From: Desulfosporosinus sp.
GTDB taxonomy: Bacteria; Bacillota; Desulfitobacteriia; Desulfitobacteriales; Desulfitobacteriaceae
Direction of reading: 5' to 3'
Assembly (NCBI GenBank): GCA_020692355.1
Contig: JAIMKP010000013.1
Span: 1-64,000 of the forward strand
Length of the DNA stretch: 64,000 bases
In this document: piece by piece, positions 8,250-15,499 of the stretch
How the letters are laid out: the number at the start of each line of letters is the position of its first letter
Position numbering within the stretch: the first letter of the stretch is position 1
Translations under genes and position numbers: made by a program
The notes under the pieces: model-generated
Told to the model about the DNA's origin: nothing
The model's input: the letters and a program-made list of their open reading frames with translations, nothing else
Databases searched by the model: none

Positions 8250-8987
8250 TTACGCCTGGGCGCTGAGGGTTGAAGCATGCAGGGAAGCATAGTTGGGAGA
8301 TGCTGTAAGACACAATTCCGCATGGGCCATCATCAAAAAGCCGGCACTGACACGGATGCTCAGGGGCACCAGGAAGCGAGCCGCTTCGAAAAAGCTCGTT
8401 TCAGTAGCACCTTTGGATAAAGAAACTAAAGGGAGGTAGGGCTTGCTTAGGGCAACGCTATGTCTTATCCAATCCGAAGGTGTTTGATAGGGGCGATAAC
8501 AGCCGTGTAGGGACGTGGGGAGGTCATCCCAATGCGCTATTATCCAACGTTCAAACTCTTGATGCCCGTCCCTGAGTACCCCTGCTGCGTGATGAGGCAC
8601 GGTCATGTCCTGGATGATGTGGAGTGTAGAACCCAGATAGAAAAAGGTCTTATGCACATTGTTTGCAAAGTGATACAATCCTTTGCTATAATACCCCTCT
8701 GCTTCCGGAACAGCCCGTGGCCGGTACTTATGTTCCAATTGACAGTAATGCGTAAAATTCTTCCAGCCCTGGTCGGCCCAAAGCAGGCCAGCGAATAAGT
8801 CAGACTGGAAAGAAGAGAAAAAGTGTGCTGAATCAGACATCCCATCGTTATACATGTTCTGCAGAGCTCGTTCGAGGAGCCAGCCATGAACAGGGCTGGG
8901 TGGATCGATACGTGGTTGCAGGGGAGTGAGAGGGAGTAGGCTAAGTTTGAGCAATTGGCCGATTCCTCGGGTGATTTGAACATCCAT
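8250..8987 (-). CDS. Zinc-dependent phospholipase C-like protein
   Basis: 245 residues. The central block FFYLGSTLHIIQDMTVPHHA (about 117-136) matches the zinc-site helix of the bacterial alpha-toxin/PC-PLC fold (G-x-x-x-H-x-x-Q-D-x-x-x-P-x-H), and a later DGHQEFERW supplies a further His and acidic ligand. An early HGW could hold another ligand. Secreted family members have a signal peptide and an N-terminal Trp on the mature protein; no signal peptide is evident here with the start at 8987 (GGGAGTG site), so this may be an intracellular relative or S1/P1-like protein. It is followed closely upstream by an MFS gene on the same strand. Enzymatic activity is inferred only. Confidence 0.65.
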   Translation of the reverse strand: MDVQITRGIGQLLKLSLLPLTPLQPRIDPPSPVHGWLLERALQNMYNDGMSDSAHFFSSFQSDLFAGLLWADQGWKNFTHYCQLEHKYRPRAVPEAEGYYSKGLYHFANNVHKTFFYLGSTLHIIQDMTVPHHAAGVLRDGHQEFERWIIAHWDDLPTSLHGCYRPYQTPSDWIRHSVALSKPYLPLVSLSKGATETSFFEAARFLVPLSIRVSAGFLMMAHAELCLTASPNYASLHASTLSAQA

Positions 8988-9005
8988 GGTATTTCACTCC
9001 CGATC

Positions 9006-10430
9006 TCATGTTTTTGGGCGATTTGCTGTGAGTGGCTTGCTTGGCCCACGGTTTACAGAAAAGAGCGCGCCGATGACACTTAAACCTGCAGCGAGATAAT
9101 AAACTACGGCGGCACTGGGGCCAAAGGCATCGGGATAGGCAAGTCCGGTACGCGTTCGCATGCCATATTGGAAGACAGCCACGGACAAGGTGATCCCTAA
9201 GACCATCCCCAGATTCTTGACTAATTGGCTGATGCCGGTAGCAATACCCAGTTTGTTTTTGGGTACGTTGCCCATGATACAGGAATTATTAGGGGCTTGG
9301 AAAAGACCGAGGGATGCACCCATGCCGAAAACAGCGAGAAGCACTTGCAGGAGGGGTGTCTGCTGGCCAACATTCGCCAGAAGGATCAGAGCGATGGCAT
9401 TCAGCACCATACCCCCGGTGGTGAGCAGGGTGTAGCCTATCTTGTCAGAAAGGCGTCCGGCAAAAACAGCCATCACGGCCATGCCTAAAGGAAAGGCCAT
9501 CATGAACAGGCCCGCAGCTTGTGGGGTGTACCCCAATACTTTTTGGTAATAGAAGGGGATCAGAATGGTGCTGGAATACATGGTGACAAAAGAAATTAAA
9601 GCGGCGATGATCGACGTCCAGAAAATGCGGATTTTAAATAATTCAAAATCCAGGACAGGGTTGGTAGCCCGGCGTTCTTGGATGGCAACGGCAATGACGC
9701 TCAGGAGGAAGAGAGCGAGGGAAATGAGAATCACCGGGGAACTCCAGCCGAAGTCATTCAGATTGGAGATGGCATAGATAAAGCTAACCATGCCCACAAT
9801 GACATAAAGGGCACCCCAGGAATCGAATTTCTTTAGTTTTCCTTTGCCGTGGTCGGCAGGGATGATGAAGTGAGAAACGGTGAAGCCCAGAGTAGCGACA
9901 ATGAAGTTCAAAATAAAGATCCAACGCCAGCCCCATAACCCGATGACGATGCCGCCGAGGGCTGGGCCGGCCAGGCTGCCGATGGCTGCAACAGAGGCTA
10001 AGGTGCCAATGTTTTTGCCTCGCTGTTCAGGGGGGTAATTTTCCGTGGCAATAGCCAGGCCGTTAGCCATGATCATGGCTCCCCCTACCCCTTGCAGGAC
10101 ACGGGTGAGAATGAGAAGATAAATATTATTCGTTAAAGCGCAGAGAAGCGAAAAAACAGCTACCAAAACGTAGCCCCCGTTGTAAATGCGCTTGCGCCCA
10201 TACATATCAGCCAAGGTGCCAAAAACAATTAACAGAGCAGACATGGTCAGGAGATAGACGGAAGGCACCCACTGGATCATGGTTATGCTTACCTGAAACT
10301 CGCTGGCCATCTTGGGCAGACCGACATTAACGACCCCGCCGTCAAAGGTCGAAAGGAAAGCACCGACGGCAATGCTGGAGAGAATGTATTTCTTCCCGGT
10401 TGGGGATGCTTGCAGGGTTTGATTGGACAT
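9006..10430 (-). CDS. MFS multidrug exporter, DHA2 (EmrB/QacA) family
   Basis: Predicted 14-span proton-driven exporter of 474 residues. Motif A-like segment is FGTLADMYGRKRIYNGG between TM2 and TM3, and the antiporter motif C region reads GPALGGIVIGLWGWRWIF. The N-terminal DGGVVNVGLPKM is typical of DHA2, where it is usually D-x-T-I-V-N-V-A-L-P. I chose the ATG at 10430 after AAGGAGG, which removes 14 non-hydrophobic residues from the longer frame. The CMD protein gene lies 79 bp upstream on the same strand, so the two are likely cotranscribed. The substrate is unknown. Confidence 0.9.
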   Translation of the reverse strand: MSNQTLQASPTGKKYILSSIAVGAFLSTFDGGVVNVGLPKMASEFQVSITMIQWVPSVYLLTMSALLIVFGTLADMYGRKRIYNGGYVLVAVFSLLCALTNNIYLLILTRVLQGVGGAMIMANGLAIATENYPPEQRGKNIGTLASVAAIGSLAGPALGGIVIGLWGWRWIFILNFIVATLGFTVSHFIIPADHGKGKLKKFDSWGALYVIVGMVSFIYAISNLNDFGWSSPVILISLALFLLSVIAVAIQERRATNPVLDFELFKIRIFWTSIIAALISFVTMYSSTILIPFYYQKVLGYTPQAAGLFMMAFPLGMAVMAVFAGRLSDKIGYTLLTTGGMVLNAIALILLANVGQQTPLLQVLLAVFGMGASLGLFQAPNNSCIMGNVPKNKLGIATGISQLVKNLGMVLGITLSVAVFQYGMRTRTGLAYPDAFGPSAAVVYYLAAGLSVIGALFSVNRGPSKPLTANRPKT

Positions 10431-10508
10431 GGCAAATTTCCTCCTTATACGCCCGAGGGCAGGCTTAGGCAACTCAATAGAGTTGCCTAAGCTGTTTGGG
10501 ATGATGGA

Positions 10509-10886
10509 TTACTCTTGTGGGAAGACTCGCAGGCCGGTGTTGACCCGGTTCATCCCGCTGGAGGCAGCAATGACGGCAATCATCTCCAGGAGTTCTTCAT
10601 CGGTGACTCCCATGCTCTTCAGCTGTTTGGTGTGTGCGGCGACGCACATGTCTGAGCCGTTGTTCACGGAGGTAGTCAAGGCGATCAAGAATTTGGTCTT
10701 AGCATCCAGCTTGCCGGGAGCCATGGCGACACGCATTTGTTCTAGGGTAGCTTTCATGTAGTCCGGGAAAATAGCTAGGGCCCGGAAAGTCGGTGGAACC
10801 ATTCCTTTGTCTTGTTCAAGGTGTTTGAACATTCCTTGGACTTCGGGGGAAGCTTCCTGATCTTGTACGAGTTTGACAGTTGGCAT
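10509..10886 (-). CDS. Carboxymuconolactone decarboxylase/AhpD-like protein
   Basis: Small all-helical protein of 125 residues in the CMD family. The core reads FLIALTTSVNNGSDMCVAAHTKQLKSMGVTDEE in two blocks, giving a single Cys followed by His (C-V-A-A-H) instead of the AhpD C-x-x-C pair; redox activity of the AhpD kind is therefore doubtful. The ATG at 10886 has AAGGAGGG ten bases upstream. It precedes the MFS gene and may respond to the same chemical stress. The 5' untranslated region holds an imperfect inverted repeat (about 10913-10940). Confidence 0.8.
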   Translation of the reverse strand: MPTVKLVQDQEASPEVQGMFKHLEQDKGMVPPTFRALAIFPDYMKATLEQMRVAMAPGKLDAKTKFLIALTTSVNNGSDMCVAAHTKQLKSMGVTDEELLEMIAVIAASSGMNRVNTGLRVFPQE

Positions 10887-11207
10887 AAATAAAAACCCTC
10901 CTTGTTTTTGGATGTCTCTCTCTCTAACTAGGAGAGGGAGAATCATCGACATATTAGAATATGATGATGTAACAATATCATTGTAGATCAGCGAGTTGAG
11001 TTTGGCAAGCTCAAATTAGAAAAAATCCGATAGATTATCTCGGGAATAGTTTTTCAATGTATTTAGATCAAAAGTACATAAAAAGGATAAATTTGAGCTT
11101 AACACAAATAAGAGATAATGATATGGTTATATAAGAAAGTGGTTGGTGCTCTTACGGATGCGCTGTAGGTATCCGGGGAGCAGGAAAAGCTGGAGGAGGG
11201 GGGATTT
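10887..11207. promoter_or_regulatory. Divergent intergenic region with leader hairpin
   Basis: This AT-rich gap separates the CMD gene (minus) from the DUF3343 gene (plus). A possible plus-strand promoter is TTGAGC (11093-11098), 17 bp, TAATGA (11116-11121). A leader hairpin at 11147-11182 combines TGCTC/GAGCA and CGGAT/ATCCG and ends about 10 nt before the GGAGGAGG ribosome site, so it could tune translation. I recognise no riboswitch class. Confidence 0.4.
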
Positions 11208-11474
11208 ATGCTCTATGGCAAACTTAAAGATTATCGGGTATTGCTCACGTTTCCTTCTTTAACAGAGGCCTTGGGTGCAGAGCGAATTATTGAACGTTTC
11301 GGTTGTCCTTTTGCATCGATTCCAACCCCACGAAGCTTGCGTTCCGGCTGTAACACATCGCTATGTCTGCCGCTGGAACGCAAAGAAATCGTGGATGACC
11401 TTATCGATGACGGTGTTGTGTTTACGGGGGTCTATGAGGCACGCGAAGATGGATTCGTACCGTTAATGTGGTGA
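11208..11474 (+). CDS. DUF3343 (putative Se/S carrier-like) protein
   Basis: Complete 88-residue protein of the DUF3343 family, described as putative selenium/sulfur carrier-like. It reads as an alpha/beta fold (VLLTFPSLTEALGAERIIE) with a conserved Cys in the RSGCNTSL loop (about residue 48), where a persulfide or perselenide could be held. The ATG is directly preceded by GGAGGAGGGGGG. It lies 25 bp before the cysteine desulfurase gene, so transfer of sulfur or selenium between the two products is plausible but inferred. Confidence 0.8.
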   Translation: MLYGKLKDYRVLLTFPSLTEALGAERIIERFGCPFASIPTPRSLRSGCNTSLCLPLERKEIVDDLIDDGVVFTGVYEAREDGFVPLMW

Positions 11475-11499
11475 GTTATTTAACGAAAGGAGCACGCCC

Positions 11500-12645
11500 A
11501 TGATATATTTGGACAATGCGGCGACGACTTGGCCCAAACCTCAGAACGTTGTGGCATCTGTGGAAGAGGCTTTGGTTCGTAAGGGAGGAAATGCAGGCAG
11601 GGGTGGGCATGGTGTTGCCATGCAGATGGCTCGGCTCATTCATCAGACGCGGGAAGACCTCTGTGTCTTGTTTGGAACAGATGATCCGACTCGGGTTATC
11701 TTTACCCAAAATGCGACACATGCCCTAAATCAAGCGCTCTTTGGGCTCTTACATCCGGGAGATCATGTGATCACCTCATCGCTTGAGCATAATGCCGTGG
11801 CTCGGCCGCTATATGCCTTACGCCAGCGGGGAGTGGAAGTGAGTGAAGTACCCGGAGTGCCGGGAGAAGAGTTTAATTTGGTGGCTTACAGGAAGGCCTT
11901 TCGGCCCAATACCAAACTGGTTGTGACTTTGCATGCTTCCAATGTCACTGGAGCCTTGTTGCCCATCCGCGAAATCGGCCAGGTTGCTCAGGAACATAAA
12001 GTCTTATATCTTCTAGACGCCGCGCAAACAGCTGGGGTTTTTCCGATTGATTTAGGACGAGTCCCTGTGGATCTCCTCGCATTTCCCGGTCATAAAGGGC
12101 TGTTAGGGCCGCAGGGAACGGGTGGGCTTATGATCAAGTCCGAGATTGGGTTGGAGCCACTTATCTACGGGGGAACAGGCAGCCTTTCTGAAGATGAGCG
12201 CCAGCCGGATTTTTTGCCGGATGCTTTGGAAAGCGGTACCCTGAATGGGGTAGGAATAGCCGGACTGGGAGCAGGAGTGCGGTATATCCTCAGTGAGGGA
12301 GTGGATAGAATACGAGTAAGGGAGCAGGCACTTTGCCGCAAATTGTGGGAAGGTTTGAAGGAGATTCCGGGTGTTAAGCTTTATGGAAGTGAGTTAGTGG
12401 AACGACGGGCCCCGATTGTGGCTTTTAACATCGGGGAAATCGATTCGGTAGCGTTGAGCTTTGCCTTGGAAGAAAAGACTGGAATCATTGCCCGAGCTGG
12501 GTTGCATTGTGCTGCTCATGCTCATCGTATGTTGGGAACCTTAGAACAGGGAGTCGTGCGTTTCAGCCCTTCTCATTTCACAACTGACGAAGCGATCGAG
12601 ACAGCACTCTTAGCGGTGAAAACGGTGGCAAATGAGCTGGCCTAA
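11500..12645 (+). CDS. Cysteine desulfurase-family aminotransferase (class V)
   Basis: PLP enzyme of 381 residues that should release sulfur (or selenium) from cysteine or selenocysteine. It has YLDNAATTWPKP at the N-terminus, DAAQTAG with the PLP aspartate, the Schiff-base lysine in FPGHKGLLGPQG (about 199), and the catalytic loop Cys in RAGLHCAAHAHR. The overall pattern resembles the TIGR01977 branch often found with selenium-trait genes more than IscS or SufS. ATG at 11500 follows AAAGGAG. The DUF3343 gene is immediately upstream; downstream genes are decayed, so any original partner may be lost. Confidence 0.88.
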   Translation: MIYLDNAATTWPKPQNVVASVEEALVRKGGNAGRGGHGVAMQMARLIHQTREDLCVLFGTDDPTRVIFTQNATHALNQALFGLLHPGDHVITSSLEHNAVARPLYALRQRGVEVSEVPGVPGEEFNLVAYRKAFRPNTKLVVTLHASNVTGALLPIREIGQVAQEHKVLYLLDAAQTAGVFPIDLGRVPVDLLAFPGHKGLLGPQGTGGLMIKSEIGLEPLIYGGTGSLSEDERQPDFLPDALESGTLNGVGIAGLGAGVRYILSEGVDRIRVREQALCRKLWEGLKEIPGVKLYGSELVERRAPIVAFNIGEIDSVALSFALEEKTGIIARAGLHCAAHAHRMLGTLEQGVVRFSPSHFTTDEAIETALLAVKTVANELA

Positions 12646-12673
12646 TTGATAAACGAGTGGAAAGGGTGAGCCT

Positions 12674-12934
12674 ATGTCAGGTGGAAAAGGTGAGCTTAGG
12701 TCAGGGGCTAAAGAAATGGCCGTTCTTATCGAAGAAAAAAAGGCTGCTTATATTGAACACTGGCAAAATACCGAGCGTTTGGTGGCCGTCGAGAAGGAGT
12801 GGCGCTTGGCTAAGGAACAGGGAGAATAGAAACGGATGGAGGCTCTCGTGCCTATTGTCGAATACTGGAGGAATAAGGTACATCAGTCTAAAGAGAGGGC
12901 TTGGCAGGCGACGATCCAATTGCAAAAACGCTGA
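12674..12934 (+). pseudogene. Small charged helical ORF interrupted by an in-frame TAG
   Basis: From the ATG at 12674 the frame codes for 51 residues rich in Lys, Glu and Ala and ends at TAG (12827-12829). The same frame continues without change of character (ALVPIVEYWRNKV, then AWQATIQLQKR) to TGA at 12932-12934. Read through, it gives an amphipathic, coiled-coil-like protein of about 86 residues. I do not recognise a family. The simplest reading is a nonsense mutation in a decaying gene, as the next gene is a truncated MOSC. TAG decoding by pyrrolysine exists in some Desulfitobacterium relatives, but nothing here supports it. Confidence 0.45.
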
Positions 12935-12939
12935 ATGTG

Positions 12940-13220
12940 CGTTTCAGGGTTTGGCCAAGGTTCCGCTGGCTAAGCAAGAAGAGGTTTTAAGCGACGGCTA
13001 TACAGAAAATGTTACGGTTGCGGATCTACCTTTGTCTGAATTGATTCCCGGTGTGGTGTTAAGGCTTGGGCAAGCCGAAGTGGAAATCCTTTATGTCGGG
13101 AAGAAAGCCTGGAAAGAGCATGGGCGGCCCTATATTATCAGCCGCGAAGGGCGCTTTGGTCGGATTGTTAAAGGCGGTAGGGTTCGGGTGGGGGATAGTG
13201 TTGAGATTCTAGAGCGGTGA
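12940..13220 (+). pseudogene. 5'-truncated MOSC-domain gene
   Basis: The open frame from 12657 is nonsense until about 12940, then reads FQGLAKVPLAKQEEVLSDGY and on through GRPYIISREGRFGRIVKGGR. This aligns residue by residue with the C-terminal two thirds of the intact 139-residue MOSC protein at 50680-51099 (shared LSDGYTEN, AEVEILYVGK, EHGRPYIISREGRFG). About 48 N-terminal residues and the start are missing, and the join abuts the end of the preceding decayed ORF. MOSC domains bind Moco or move sulfur; this copy is presumably inactive. Confidence 0.8.
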
Positions 13221-13492
13221 ATGGGTTTCTTATATAGATAAGCTTCCGGCAGGTGATTATACTGGTTGGAGGCTTGATTTTTATTCCTGAGTTGATCAGG
13301 GCGGCGGTTTTCAGATCAATACACCGGCAACCGGGGAAAGCTGTGGTTGCAGTTAAGTGCAGCTCGACCTGGCCGCACGGTGACGATTTTCCTGCCGCTA
13401 ACCTTGACAAGAAGCCGGGGCCGGATTTCGATGAAGAGAAGATGTCAGAAATCGCGCAGAGGATCATAAGAGATATGGAGCAGCTCCGATAA
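13213..13492 (+). pseudogene. Decayed region with a possible HesB/IscA-type C-terminal end
   Basis: In one frame (13213-13356) the sequence reads SYIDKLPAG, GWRLDFYS, an in-frame TGA at 13288-13290, then VDQGGGFQINTPATGESCGC and stop. The GGGFQIN and CGC end resembles the C-terminus of A-type Fe-S carriers (HesB/IscA). There is no start codon in this frame. A second frame, GTG at 13253 to 13492, encodes 79 residues with a plausible acidic helical tail (DFDEEKMSEIAQRIIRDMEQ). I take the stretch as overlapping remnants, not a working gene; the family assignment is weak. Confidence 0.35.
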
Positions 13493-13627
13493 GTTACTCA
13501 CCAGAGAAGCCTTTGAGACATAGGTCGCAGAGGCTTCTCTAAATTTACGATGAAACAGGCGGGTCTTTTGGCAGAAGGAGCGGAAAACAGTATAATAGGC
13601 ATGAAGTGTTGCAAGGGAGGAATGACC

Positions 13628-14365
13628 ATGCTTGAATTAGAGAAAGTATCTTGGCAAGTAGAGGAGACTGAGACGGAGATCCTGCGGTCGATTGATCTTA
13701 CATTAGCTGCACAGAAAATCTATGCGATTACCGGACCTAATGGAGGGGGTAAATCATCGCTCGCCAAGATGATTATGGGAGTATACACTCCAACCTCCGG
13801 TCGGATCTTGCTGGACGGACAGGATATAACCCAGCTGAGTATTAGTGAAAGGGCACGTCAGGGAATTGGTTACGCCTTCCAAAATCCCCCCCGCTTCAAG
13901 GGGATCAAAGTCGAGGAATTGCTTAAACTCGCTGCGGCCAATAACCCGGAAAAGGTCAATATCTACGATCTCCTTTATGATGTGGGGTTGTGTGCCCAGG
14001 ATTATCTGGAGCGGGATGTGGATGCGAGTCTTTCCGGTGGAGAGATGAAGCGCATTGAAATTGCGACCGTCCTGGCGCGCAATCTTAGGGTCGCCGTTTT
14101 TGATGAACCGGAAGCCGGGATTGACTTGTGGAGTTTCCAAAAGCTAGCTGAGACATTTACAAGCATTCATCAAAAATATGATACAACCATCGTGATTATT
14201 TCGCATCAAGAGCGGATTTTGGAGTTGGCGGACGAAATAATTCTTATGGTCAACGGCAAGATCAGTTTACAGTCAACGAAGGACAAAATTCTCGCCGGAA
14301 TTTTGCATAATGAAGCCTGCCTGTGTAGTGAAAGATGTGAAAAAGGGGTTGGTCAGAATGCTTAA
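13628..14365 (+). CDS. sufC: SufC-type Fe-S assembly ATPase
   Basis: ABC-type ATPase of about 245 residues that drives Fe-S cluster assembly with a SufB/D-like scaffold in the cytoplasm; it is not a transporter. Walker A is GPNGGGKSS, the Q-loop is AFQNPPRFKG, the signature is SLSGGEMKR and Walker B is VAVFDEPEAGID. The best start is ATG 13628, seven bases after GGGAGG; the longer frame from 13550 includes unlikely residues. Its stop overlaps the start of the scaffold gene, giving tight coupling. The pair stands without SufD, SufS or SufU, resembling the minimal SufCB/SmsCB systems of anaerobes and archaea. Confidence 0.9.
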   Translation: MLELEKVSWQVEETETEILRSIDLTLAAQKIYAITGPNGGGKSSLAKMIMGVYTPTSGRILLDGQDITQLSISERARQGIGYAFQNPPRFKGIKVEELLKLAAANNPEKVNIYDLLYDVGLCAQDYLERDVDASLSGGEMKRIEIATVLARNLRVAVFDEPEAGIDLWSFQKLAETFTSIHQKYDTTIVIISHQERILELADEIILMVNGKISLQSTKDKILAGILHNEACLCSERCEKGVGQNA

Positions 14366-15278
14366 TGCGTTGGATAGGCTGATGCTGGAGAAAGTGGCTG
14401 ATCTCCACGAAATACCGCAGGGTGCTTATAATATCCGCAAAAATGGCGAAGGAGTACAACGGAACACGACCGCGAATATCGATATCGTCACGAAAAAAGA
14501 TCAGCCTGGGATTGATGTTTTCGTTAAGCCTCATACCCAAGGCGAAAGTGTGCATATCCCAGTCATTGTGACGGAAGAAGATATTACGGATGTTGTTTAT
14601 AATACCTTTGACATTGGTGAATACTCGGATGTGCTCGTTGTGGCCGGCTGCGGGATCCATAACTCCGGAAGCCGAAAATCACAGCATGATGGCATCCATA
14701 ACTTCTTTGTTCGCAAGGGGGCCAGACTCAAATATGTTGAAAAACACTATGGCGAAGGCGATGGTAAAGGGCAGAGAGTGTTGAATCCCAAGACGATTAT
14801 CGAAGTCGAGGATGGGGCCGTTGTCGAACTGGAACTCGTCCAGATCAAAGGAATTGACAGTACCGTAAGGGATACGGAGATCCGGCTGGCAGAGAACGCT
14901 AAGCTTGTAGTCACTGAGCGTCTTTTAACCTACAAGGATCAAGAAGCGGAATCGAACATTACGGTTGAATTATCTGGTGCCAATTCGTCCGCCCAGATTA
15001 TTTCCCGCTCCGTAGCTCAGGATCACTCCAGGCAATCTTTTTATTTCGATTTGATTGGACGCAACAAAGCGCGTGGCCATATCCAGTGCGATGCCATTAT
15101 CATGCATGAAGCCACGGTGCGTTCCACCCCTCGGATTTCAGCGTACCATTCGGAGGCACAACTCGTGCATGAAGCGGCCATTGGCAAAATTGAGTCTGAA
15201 CAGCTGATCAAACTAATGACGATGGGACTCTCGGAAAAAGAAGCAGAAGATACCATTCTTAAAGGATTTTTAGGGTGA
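14358..15278 (+). CDS. sufB: SufB/SufD-like Fe-S scaffold, short form
   Basis: 306 residues from ATG 14358, which overlaps the sufC stop by 8 bases. It has the right-handed beta-helix core of SufB/SufD, with features such as the GSRKSQHDGIHNFF block, DGAVVELELVQ and the C-terminal PRISAYHSEAQLVHEAAIGK, where the conserved acid/His lie, ending in a MTMGLSEKEAEDTIL helix. It lacks the long N-terminal domain of the 480-residue SufB, matching the short scaffold of minimal systems (SmsB-like). With SufC it probably forms a B2C2-type complex. A strong terminator follows, so the operon is just two genes. Confidence 0.88.
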   Translation: MLNALDRLMLEKVADLHEIPQGAYNIRKNGEGVQRNTTANIDIVTKKDQPGIDVFVKPHTQGESVHIPVIVTEEDITDVVYNTFDIGEYSDVLVVAGCGIHNSGSRKSQHDGIHNFFVRKGARLKYVEKHYGEGDGKGQRVLNPKTIIEVEDGAVVELELVQIKGIDSTVRDTEIRLAENAKLVVTERLLTYKDQEAESNITVELSGANSSAQIISRSVAQDHSRQSFYFDLIGRNKARGHIQCDAIIMHEATVRSTPRISAYHSEAQLVHEAAIGKIESEQLIKLMTMGLSEKEAEDTILKGFLG

Positions 15279-15294
15279 AATGCCATGCTGAACA

Positions 15295-15337
15295 ACAAAG
15301 TCCTCTACTGGATATACCAGTGGAGGACTTTGTTTTA
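15295..15337 (+). terminator. Terminator after the sufCB pair
   Basis: A 17-bp stem (ACAAAGTCCTC... at 15295-15311 with its complement at 15317-15333, one G-T pair) and a 5-nt loop is followed by TTTT. It closes the Suf transcript. Confidence 0.9.
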
Positions 15338-15499
15338 AGGCCATAACACAAAATGTTCACAAAGAATTACGAATTCATTCATTGATCGGTCAATAATATT
15401 ACAAAATTATAATATAGACTCAACTAGATACTTGATGGAGGGCCTGCAACGTAGGAATCTGAATCCAAATCAAGCAAAAGGTTGAAAGGAGAGAAACAA

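Noticed and set aside
13288-13320. Selenocysteine TGA with SECIS in the 13.2-kb remnant
   Set aside because: The TTGATC/GATCAA stem leaves a 16-nt loop only a few bases from the TGA, unlike bacterial SECIS spacing, and the frame has no start codon.
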